Source: DASTGO01 sp035719045 (GTDB taxonomy: Bacteria > Actinomycetota > Actinomycetes > Actinomycetales > Kineosporiaceae). From it: a stretch of DNA of 19,623 bases. Each line of letters starts with the position of its first letter. Positions within the stretch are counted from its first letter, which is position 1. The translations under genes were made by a program, and so were the position numbers. The notes below the pieces were generated by a model. That model was not told the DNA's origin and searched no databases. It worked only from the letters and a program-made list of their open reading frames with translations. Positions 13,377-19,623 of the stretch are shown in pieces. The stretch is from contig DASTGO010000098.1 of the NCBI GenBank assembly GCA_035719045.1, forward strand, positions 1 through 19,623. Reading direction: 5' to 3'.

Positions 13377-16154
13377 ATGGCCACCCGTACGTCCTCCTCC
13401 GGCGGGCGCGCCCAGGGCGGGACGTCGGGCCGCGGCACCGGCCGGTCGTCGGGGCGCGGCACCAGCACAAGGTCCACGGGCCGTTCCCCGGCCCGGACCG
13501 GCTCCTCCCGCCCCGCCGCCCGCACCGCGACCTCCCGCAGGCCGCGCAGGAACACGGGCCTGCCGCTGCCGCTGCGCGCCGTCCGCGGGATCTGGATGGG
13601 AACGGCGCATGTCGTCGGCGGCGCGGCCCGCCGGATGGGTTCGGGAGCCCGGGATCTCGACCCCGTGCACCGCCGGGACGGGCTCGGGTTGTTCCTGATC
13701 GGGCTCGGCATCGTGGTGGCCGCCCGCGAGTGGTGGCGGCTGCCCGGTCCGGCCGGGTCCGCCGTGCACACCGTCGTCGCGGGCACCCTCGGGCGGGTCG
13801 GCCTGGTGCTGCCGCTGGTGCTCTTCGGGCTCGGGATCCGGCTGCTGCGCCACCCGGACCTGGTCCAGGCGACCAACCGGGTCGGTATCGGGCTGAGCGC
13901 CATGGGAGTGGCCGCCACCGGTCTGGTGCACATTGCCGCCCACATCCCGGCTCCGCCGGACGGTTCGGCCCGGATGGAGAGCGCCGGCGGGATGATCGGC
14001 TATCTCGCCTCCTCGCCACTGGCCTCCGCGGTCAGCGCCTGGGTGACCGTCCCGCTGCTGCTGCTCCTGGCGTTCTTCGGTGTCCTGGTCATCACCGCCA
14101 CCCCGGTGCACGCGATCGGCGACCGGCTGCGCGACCTGCACGACCTGCTCACCGGCCACGACGTGGTCGACCTCACCGCCGACGACCAGCACGGCAGCGA
14201 CACGGGCAGCGCGACCGGCCGCCGCCGTGGCCGGGGCCGCCGGGGGCTCGGCGACGGCGAACTGGACGGCGACGAGGCCTACGAGCAGGCGGTCGTGACC
14301 ACGCCGGGCAAGGGCCGGAGCTCCCGCCCCGGACAGCGCCGGCCCTCCGCGCTGGACATCGACGCCCACCTGCCCGGGGCCGGGGAGGCCGCCGCGGCGG
14401 CGCCCTCCGCGAAGGATCTGGTCGCCGGGCTGGCCACCGGCACCGGTGCCGCCCGGCCCGGGACCCGTCCCCGGGCGAAGGTGAGCCCGACGGCGGACAC
14501 CGAACACCTGCACCCCGATGCGCACGCCGACGGGCCCGCCGAAGCCCCGGCCGCCGCCAAGTCCGGCCTGGAGGCCCCGCCGACCACCCAGTTGCCGCAG
14601 CGGGTCGAGCAGTTGCTGCTGGCCGGGGACGTCACGTACACCCTGCCGCCCTCGGACGTGCTCGCGCCCGGGTCGGCACCCAAGGCCCGCAGCGCGGCCA
14701 ACGAACGGGTCGTGGAGGCGCTGACCACCGTCCTGGACCAGTTCGAGATCGACGCCCAGGTCACCGGGTTCACCCGCGGCCCGACGGTCACCCGGTACGA
14801 GGTCGAACTGGGCCCGGCGGTCAAGGTCGAGCGGGTCACCGCGCTGAGCAAGAACATCGCCTATGCGGTCGCCAGCGCGGACGTGCGGATCCTGTCCCCG
14901 ATCCCCGGCAAGTCCGCGATCGGCATCGAGATCCCGAACAGTGACCGCGAGACGGTCTCCCTCGGGGACGTGCTGCGCAGCCAGGCCGCCCGCAAGACCG
15001 AGCACCCGATGGTGATGGGGGTCGGCAAGGACGTCGAGGGCGGCTACGTGGTGGCCAACCTGGCGAAGATGCCGCACCTGCTGGTTGCGGGCGCGACGGG
15101 TGCGGGCAAGTCGAGCTTCGTCAACTCGATGATCACCTCGATCCTGATGCGGTCCACCCCGGACGAGGTGCGGATGGTGCTGGTCGACCCCAAGCGGGTG
15201 GAGCTGACGGCGTACGAGGGGATCCCGCACCTCATCACGCCGATCATCACGAGCCCGAAGAAGGCGGCCGAGGCGCTGCAGTGGGTCGTCAAAGAGATGG
15301 ACATGCGGTACGACGACCTGGCCGCCTTCGGGTTCAAGCACATCGACGACTTCAACAAGGCGGTCCGGGCCGGGAAGGTCACCCCGCCGCCGGGCAGCGA
15401 GCGCAAGCTGACGCCCTACCCCTATCTGCTGGTGATCGTCGACGAGCTGGCGGACCTGATGATGGTCGCCCCCCGCGACGTCGAGGACTCGATCGTCCGG
15501 ATCACCCAGCTGGCCCGGGCCGCCGGCATCCACCTGGTGCTGGCCACCCAGCGGCCCAGCGTCGACGTGGTCACCGGGCTGATCAAGGCGAACGTGCCCA
15601 GCCGGATGGCGTTCGCGACCTCCTCGATCACCGACTCCCGGGTCGTGCTCGACCAGCCGGGTGCGGAGAAGCTCATCGGTCAGGGCGACGGGCTGTTCCT
15701 GCCGATGGGGGTGAGCAAGCCGATCCGGGTCCAGGGCGCCTGGGTCACCGAGTCGGAGATCCACAAGGTCGTCGCGCACGTCACGGGCCAGTTGCAGCCC
15801 AGCTACCGGGAGGACGTCACCGTCTCGGTCGCCAAGAAGCAGGTGGACGAGGACATCGGTGACGACCTGGACCTGCTGCTGCAGGCCGCCGAACTGGTGG
15901 TCACCACGCAGTTCGGCTCGACGTCCATGCTGCAGCGCAAGCTGCGGGTCGGTTTCGCCAAGGCGGGGCGGCTGATGGACCTGCTGGAGTCCCGGGGCGT
16001 GGTCGGCCCCAGCGAGGGCAGCAAGGCGCGTGAGGTGCTGGTGCGCCCCGACGACCTGCCCGCCACGCTGGCCCTGATGCGCGGCGAGGATCCGCCCGAC
16101 GACGACGCGGGGGCGATCCCCGACCTCTGGGAGCCCGGGGAGGGTGACGACTGA
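13377..16154 (+). CDS. ftsK: FtsK/SpoIIIE DNA translocase
   Basis: A membrane-anchored ATP-driven pump that moves chromosomal DNA through the closing division septum. The 925-residue protein starts with a basic Ser/Thr/Arg-rich tail (1-60). About four membrane spans follow (roughly 103-116, 141-156, 168-188, 222-242), then a charged low-complexity linker (about 265-405). The motor domain holds Walker A GATGAGKS (572-579), PKRVEL (605-610), Walker B LLVIVDELADL (684-694) and LATQRPSVDVVTGLIKAN (722-739). A C-terminal winged-helix gamma domain (about 835-890) would recognise orienting sequences. The ATG at 13377 lies 7 bases after TAGCCT. The stop overlaps the next ATG. The linker is much shorter than in E. 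coli FtsK, as is usual in Gram-positives. Confidence 0.97.
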   Translation: MATRTSSSGGRAQGGTSGRGTGRSSGRGTSTRSTGRSPARTGSSRPAARTATSRRPRRNTGLPLPLRAVRGIWMGTAHVVGGAARRMGSGARDLDPVHRRDGLGLFLIGLGIVVAAREWWRLPGPAGSAVHTVVAGTLGRVGLVLPLVLFGLGIRLLRHPDLVQATNRVGIGLSAMGVAATGLVHIAAHIPAPPDGSARMESAGGMIGYLASSPLASAVSAWVTVPLLLLLAFFGVLVITATPVHAIGDRLRDLHDLLTGHDVVDLTADDQHGSDTGSATGRRRGRGRRGLGDGELDGDEAYEQAVVTTPGKGRSSRPGQRRPSALDIDAHLPGAGEAAAAAPSAKDLVAGLATGTGAARPGTRPRAKVSPTADTEHLHPDAHADGPAEAPAAAKSGLEAPPTTQLPQRVEQLLLAGDVTYTLPPSDVLAPGSAPKARSAANERVVEALTTVLDQFEIDAQVTGFTRGPTVTRYEVELGPAVKVERVTALSKNIAYAVASADVRILSPIPGKSAIGIEIPNSDRETVSLGDVLRSQAARKTEHPMVMGVGKDVEGGYVVANLAKMPHLLVAGATGAGKSSFVNSMITSILMRSTPDEVRMVLVDPKRVELTAYEGIPHLITPIITSPKKAAEALQWVVKEMDMRYDDLAAFGFKHIDDFNKAVRAGKVTPPPGSERKLTPYPYLLVIVDELADLMMVAPRDVEDSIVRITQLARAAGIHLVLATQRPSVDVVTGLIKANVPSRMAFATSSITDSRVVLDQPGAEKLIGQGDGLFLPMGVSKPIRVQGAWVTESEIHKVVAHVTGQLQPSYREDVTVSVAKKQVDEDIGDDLDLLLQAAELVVTTQFGSTSMLQRKLRVGFAKAGRLMDLLESRGVVGPSEGSKAREVLVRPDDLPATLALMRGEDPPDDDAGAIPDLWEPGEGDD

Positions 16155-16819
16155 TGACCGATCAGCCAGGATTCGGCGGGGACAGCCGGTCCGGGGACGG
16201 TTTCGCCGAGGAGGACCGTCCGGAGCTGGACCTGCTGGTCTGGGACGCCCCCAACGTGGACATGACCCTGGCCAATGTCATCGGCGGCCGGCCCACCCCG
16301 GCCTCGCGGCCGCGGTTCGACGCCGTGGCGCGCTGGATGATCTCCTACGCCGACGACCGCGATGTCGAGGGCTGCGTGTTCGCCAACGTCCCGCCCGGTG
16401 GCGCGGTGACGATGCGCGGCTGGGTGGAGGCGATCCGCTCCTTCGGGTACGCGGTGTTCGCCCGGCCCAAGCTGGGTCCCGAGGACGACGTCGACGCGGA
16501 CATGCTCCGGCACATCTGGGAGCGGGCCCGTACCCACCGGCTGCGGCGGCTGCTGGTGGCCAGCGGGGACGGCCGCAACTTCCTGGAACCGCTGGAGGAT
16601 CTGGCCCGCACCGGGGTCGAGGTCGTGGTGATCTCGTTCGCCGAGGTCGCCGGGTACGCCCAGGAGTCCGGGCTGATCACCTTCATCGACCTGGAGGACG
16701 TGCCCGGGGCGTTCATCTCCCCACTGCCGCGGGTCCGCCTGGACAACCTGCCGCCCGAGGGTGCGTGGCTGGCGCCCACCCGGCCGATGCGTGCCCTGCT
16801 GGAGGACGGCGAGGCCTGA
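16154..16819 (+). CDS. NYN-domain (PIN-like) putative ribonuclease
   Basis: A 221-residue protein of the NYN/LabA-like PIN-fold group, whose studied members are metal-dependent nucleases; the substrate here is unknown. The conserved acidic positions are visible: LLVWDAPNVD (27-36; Asp31 and Asn34), EDDVDADML (110-118; Asp114 and Asp116), and VASGDGRNFLEPLEDL (135-150; Asp139), followed by VEVVVISF (155-162). The first 24 residues are a flexible acidic tail. The ATG overlaps the ftsK stop (TGATG) and has GGGGAGGG (16137-16144) 9 bases upstream, so it is probably co-translated with ftsK. No membrane span or second domain is visible. Family assignment is firm; activity is inferred. Confidence 0.88.
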   Translation: MTDQPGFGGDSRSGDGFAEEDRPELDLLVWDAPNVDMTLANVIGGRPTPASRPRFDAVARWMISYADDRDVEGCVFANVPPGGAVTMRGWVEAIRSFGYAVFARPKLGPEDDVDADMLRHIWERARTHRLRRLLVASGDGRNFLEPLEDLARTGVEVVVISFAEVAGYAQESGLITFIDLEDVPGAFISPLPRVRLDNLPPEGAWLAPTRPMRALLEDGEA

Positions 16820-16942
16820 CCGGGCCTGTCCGTCCTGCCGCCCCGCACCGGCGACGAGTCCCGGCGGCCGGTGGCGGCGCCACAAGAACGCACCGCCAAA
16901 GATGAGGGATCTGCAAGGTTTTCGGTGTGAGTGGGGAATCCT

Positions 16943-16958
16943 GGCCGATTCGTCGGCC
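16943..16958 (+). terminator. UUCG-loop hairpin, candidate terminator after the NYN gene
   Basis: GGCCGA-TTCG-TCGGCC is a perfect 6-bp stem with a TTCG tetraloop, 124 bases after the NYN stop and 104 before the protease start. It lies in a stretch (about 16890-16990) less GC-rich than average. No clear T-tract follows. It could equally be a structure in the protease leader if transcription starts upstream of it. Confidence 0.35.
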
Positions 16959-16989
16959 TGGGCCCCTTCCGTGCCGATCTTGACCTGGC

Positions 16990-16995
16990 TAGCCT
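16990..16995 (+). promoter_or_regulatory. possible -10 box of the S8 protease gene
   Basis: TAGCCT, identical to the ftsK box, lies 67 bases before the ATG, predicting a leader of about 60 bases that contains the ribosome binding site GGGAGGAGAG (17047-17056). A TTGACC at 16980-16985 is nearby but badly spaced for this box; with a normal 17-base spacer it would need a different, poor -10. Confidence 0.35.
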
Positions 16996-17062
16996 CCACG
17001 ATCACGGGCGCCGCGGCTGAACGGCCGCCTGGTGCGCGCCCCGATCGGGAGGAGAGCGTGGG

Positions 17063-18784
17063 ATGAGAACATCCCTGGCCCGGACCACCCTGGTGGTCTG
17101 CGGGTTGGTGACGCTGGGCATGAGCGTCCCGGCCCAGCTGCCGGCCGAGGCGGCGACGACGGGGACCGCCACCGCGGGCGCCGAGCAGGCCTATGTGGTG
17201 GTGGCGGACTCGACCGCGACGGTGAACCAGGCGGTGGCCGCGGTGACCGGCGCCGGCGGAACCGTGACCAGCGTGGACGGCGACCTCGGCGTGGTCACGG
17301 CCACCTCGGCGCGGACGGACTTCGCCACCCGGGTGGACGCCGGGGCCGGCGTGCTGGGCGTGGCGCGCAACCAGGTTCTCGGCAGCCTGCCGAAGACGGA
17401 CCCGGCGGACGCCGAACTGCGGCAGGCGGCCCAGAAGGCGGCCGCGTCCGCCGCAGCCGACCCCGCCCGGCGGGGCAAGAAGGGCCCGGCCGCCGAACCG
17501 CTGGCGGCCCTGCAACCCGACATGCAGATGATCGGGGCGACGGCCAGCGGGTCCTATGCGGTCCAGCCCGGCAGGCGCGGGGTCCTTGTGGGCGTCCTGG
17601 ACTCCGGGATCGACGGAAACCACCCGGACATCAAGCCCAACTACGACCGCGACCTCAGCCGCAACTTCGTCACCGACATCCCCGCGATCGACGGCCCGTG
17701 CGAGCACCCGTCCTGCGTGGACCCGGTGGACGAGGACGACGACGGCCACGGCACCCACGTCGCCGGCACGATCGCCTCGCCGATCAACGGGGTCGGGATC
17801 GCCGGTGTGGCCCCCGGGGTCACCCTGGTGAACATCCGGGTCGGTCAGGACTCCGGGTTCATCTTCCTGGAACCGGCGCTGAAGGCCCTCAAGTACGCCG
17901 GTGACATCGGCGTCGACGTGGTCAACATGAGCTTCTACATCGACCCGTGGCTGTTCAACTGCCAGGCCAACCCGGCGGACAGCCCGGCCGAGCAGGCCGA
18001 GCAGCGGACCATCGTGGCGGCGACCCAGCGGGCCCTGGACTACGCCCATGCGCGGGGAGTCACCCTGGTCGCCGCCCTCGGCAACGAGCACGAGGACCTC
18101 GGCAACCCACTGCCCGACCTCACCAGCCCGGACTACCCGGCGGCCAAGGCGCACCCGCGCACCATCGACAACGCCACCTGCCTGAGCATGCCCACCGAGG
18201 GCCGGCACGTGATCAGCGTCGCCTCGATCGGGTACAGCGGGAAGAAGGCCGACTACTCCAACCACGGCCTGGAGCAGAACGACGTGTCCGCCCCCGGCGG
18301 CTTCTTCCGGGACTACGCCGGGACCGCCCGCACCCGCACGGTCGACAACCTGGTGCTGGCTCCGATGCCGCACAACGTCGCGCTGCTCAGCGGCTCGATC
18401 GACCTGACCACGGGGGAGTCGACCGACCCGTTCGTCGTCTCCTCCTGCTCGGCTCCCGGGCCCGACCACTGCGCCTACTGGCAGTACCTCCAGGGCACCT
18501 CGATGGCCTCACCGCATGCCGCCGGGGTGGCCGCCCTGATCGTCAGCCAGTACGGCGAGCGGGACGAGCGTCACCCGGGGTTGCGGATGGACCCGGACAA
18601 GGTCGAGGAGATCCTCAAGGAGACCGCGACCGACGTCGCCTGCCCGCAGCCGGCGTTGATCAGCTATGCCGCCGAGGGCCGCCCGGCGGAGTTCGACGCG
18701 CAGTGCGTCGGCACGAGCGAGCGGAACTCGATCTACGGCGACGGCATCGTCAACGCCCTGCGGGCGGTCAGCCGGCACCGCTGA
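17063..18784 (+). CDS. secreted S8 (subtilisin-family) serine protease
   Basis: An exported endopeptidase of 573 residues. A signal peptide (about 1-31; RTSLARTTL, a hydrophobic core, then PAEAA) is followed by an inhibitor-I9-like propeptide (about 42-107; AYVVVADS, GGTVTSVDGDLGVVTA). The catalytic domain starts near 168: Asp180 in GVLDSGIDGNHPDI, His229 in GHGTHVAGTIAS, oxyanion Asn341 in ALGNEHE, and Ser480 in GTSMASPHAAGVAAL. All catalytic residues are intact. Cysteines at 213/218, 300/373, 462/470 and 527/548 could form disulfides. No C-terminal membrane anchor is present, so it is not a mycosin. The ATG follows GGGAGGAG by a normal spacing. It stands alone between the ftsK-NYN pair and rimO. 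The substrate is unknown. Confidence 0.95.
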   Translation: MRTSLARTTLVVCGLVTLGMSVPAQLPAEAATTGTATAGAEQAYVVVADSTATVNQAVAAVTGAGGTVTSVDGDLGVVTATSARTDFATRVDAGAGVLGVARNQVLGSLPKTDPADAELRQAAQKAAASAAADPARRGKKGPAAEPLAALQPDMQMIGATASGSYAVQPGRRGVLVGVLDSGIDGNHPDIKPNYDRDLSRNFVTDIPAIDGPCEHPSCVDPVDEDDDGHGTHVAGTIASPINGVGIAGVAPGVTLVNIRVGQDSGFIFLEPALKALKYAGDIGVDVVNMSFYIDPWLFNCQANPADSPAEQAEQRTIVAATQRALDYAHARGVTLVAALGNEHEDLGNPLPDLTSPDYPAAKAHPRTIDNATCLSMPTEGRHVISVASIGYSGKKADYSNHGLEQNDVSAPGGFFRDYAGTARTRTVDNLVLAPMPHNVALLSGSIDLTTGESTDPFVVSSCSAPGPDHCAYWQYLQGTSMASPHAAGVAALIVSQYGERDERHPGLRMDPDKVEEILKETATDVACPQPALISYAAEGRPAEFDAQCVGTSERNSIYGDGIVNALRAVSRHR

Positions 18785-18938
18785 CCTGATGATCACGGAC
18801 CGGGTGCGGGGTTGCGCCGTGCGACGTTTCGGTACCAATCCGAGCGGATCGCACCGGCGCGACGCCGCACCCGGCCACCCCCGCCCGTCCGGCCCGGTGG
18901 TTCGTGGCCTCCGCCGCTGCTGCCCTGGCGTGCGCGGA

Positions 18939-18944
18939 TAGGCT
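18939..18944 (+). promoter_or_regulatory. -10 box, leaderless promoter of rimO
   Basis: TAGGCT is followed by 6 bases and then the GTG of rimO at 18951, again putting the predicted transcription start on the start codon. The 166-base gap from the protease stop holds nothing else recognisable. Confidence 0.55.
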
Positions 18945-18950
18945 GGCAGG

Positions 18951-19623
18951 GTGTCCGGCACCCCCCGCACCGTCGCTCTGGTGACCCTCGGCTGCGCCCG
19001 CAACGAGGTGGACAGCGAAGAACTGGCCGGCCGGCTCGCCGAGGCGGGCTGGCGGCTGGTCGACGACGCCCGGGACGCCGATGTCGCCGTGGTGAACACC
19101 TGCGGGTTCGTCGAGCAGGCGAAGAAGGACTCGATCGACACCCTGCTGGAGGCGGCCGACCTGCGCGAGGACTCCACGGCCCGGACCAGGGCCGTGGTCG
19201 CCGTGGGCTGTCTGGCCGAGCGGTACGGCGCCGAGCTCGCCGAGTCGCTGCCGGAGGCCGACGCCGTGCTCGGCTTCGACTCCTACGCCGAGCTGTCCGC
19301 CAGCCTGGAGGCCGTGCTGCGCGGGGAGCACCCGGCCTCGCATGTGCCCCGGGACCGCCGCACCCTGCTCCCGGTGACCCCGGTCGCCCGGTCCGCCACC
19401 GGTGGGCAGGTCCCCGGGCATGGGTCCGGGGTCCGGCCGTCCTACCCGGGGTCGGACCTCGAGCTCCCCGCACCGGACGGTCCGGCTCCGGTGAGCGGGC
19501 CGAGGATCGTCCGGCAGCGGCTGGACGGCCGGCCGTGGGCGCCGTTGAAGCTGGCGTCGGGCTGCGACCGGCGCTGCTCGTTCTGCGCGATCCCGGCGTT
19601 CCGGGGCGCCTTCGTCTCCCGCC
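18951..19623 (+). CDS. rimO: ribosomal protein S12 methylthiotransferase, 5' part
   Basis: A radical-SAM enzyme that adds a methylthio group to an aspartate of ribosomal protein S12. Only the first 224 codons are in the window; the frame runs off the right edge. The N-terminal UPF0004 domain has the three cluster cysteines Cys15 (VTLGCARNEVDSE), Cys51 (VVNTCGFVEQAK) and Cys87 (VAVGCLAERY). The radical-SAM motif is CxxxCxxC at Cys205, Cys209 and Cys212 in ASGCDRRCSFCAIPAFRG. NEVDSE and IPAFRG favour RimO over MiaB. A Pro/Gly-rich linker of about 50 residues (132-184) joins the two domains. The GTG start is supported by the TAGGCT box 6 bases upstream. Confidence 0.95.
   Translation, partial: MSGTPRTVALVTLGCARNEVDSEELAGRLAEAGWRLVDDARDADVAVVNTCGFVEQAKKDSIDTLLEAADLREDSTARTRAVVAVGCLAERYGAELAESLPEADAVLGFDSYAELSASLEAVLRGEHPASHVPRDRRTLLPVTPVARSATGGQVPGHGSGVRPSYPGSDLELPAPDGPAPVSGPRIVRQRLDGRPWAPLKLASGCDRRCSFCAIPAFRGAFVSR

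Noticed and set aside
13371..13380. Kozak-like GCCACCATGG at the ftsK start
   Set aside because: It is a chance match in a bacterial genome. The relevant signal is the TAGCCT box 7 bases before the ATG.
10963..18469. Very long open frames on the - strand (10963-14019, 13284-15779, 15803-18469)
   Set aside because: They lie antisense to psuKG, ftsK, NYN and the protease, have Arg/Gly/Pro-biased composition and no family motif. They are the expected shadows of GC-rich genes.
17063..18784. S8 protease as a type VII secretion mycosin
   Set aside because: There is no C-terminal membrane anchor and no ESX gene nearby, and the N-terminal prodomain is I9-like.
1..19623. Defence island, prophage, transposon or CRISPR array
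   Set aside because: No nuclease-helicase, integrase, transposase, toxin-antitoxin pair or regularly spaced repeat was recognised. All tandem repeats found are short and gene-associated.

Overview
This window is chromosomal core DNA of a very GC-rich actinobacterium (Actinomycetota). The support is the strong G/C bias at third codon positions, the many GTG starts, the 4-base start/stop overlaps (GTGA, ATGA), and a gene order that recalls the mycobacterial and Streptomyces dapB ... thyA-dfrA ... dapA-rnj ... ftsK ... rimO block. I cannot fix the order or genus from sequence alone. No RNA gene, CRISPR array, insertion sequence, integrase or phage gene was found.

Layout. (1) 26-2406, + strand: dapB, overlapped by a beta-helix-like protein with a C-terminal membrane module. 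(2) 2407-2864: a 458-base gap between convergent units, holding a less GC-rich island with inverted repeats and a strong GC hairpin. (3) 2865-5394, - strand: a GNAT acetyltransferase, azlC and azlD in an overlapping operon, then aroQ. (4) 5462-8289, + strand: a DUF6624 protein, a HAD phosphatase, then thyA overlapped by dihydrofolate reductase. (5) 8300-10988: dapA and RNase J, the latter preceded by a 13-codon leader-like ORF. (6) 11144-13206: psuK-psuG, pseudouridine breakdown. (7) 13377-16819: ftsK overlapped by a NYN-domain gene. (8) 17063-18784: a secreted subtilisin-family protease. (9) 18951-end: the first 224 codons of rimO.

Functionally, dapA and dapB are consecutive steps toward diaminopimelate and lysine. 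ThyA makes dTMP and dihydrofolate, and the overlapping dihydrofolate reductase recycles that product. AroQ serves the shikimate pathway. FtsK, RNase J and RimO are DNA-segregation, RNA-decay and ribosome-modification housekeeping. PsuK/PsuG, AzlCD, the S8 protease and the beta-helix membrane protein are accessory.

The most notable signals are regulatory. At least five genes (HAD, thyA, dapA, ftsK, rimO) have a TAnnnT -10 box 6-7 bases before the start codon, which predicts leaderless mRNAs. RNase J has a leader mini-ORF with its own strong ribosome binding site and a start/stop overlap. A perfect CGAAGCGCTTCG palindrome sits at the expected -35 position of dapA. I saw no clear novel defence or mobile system.
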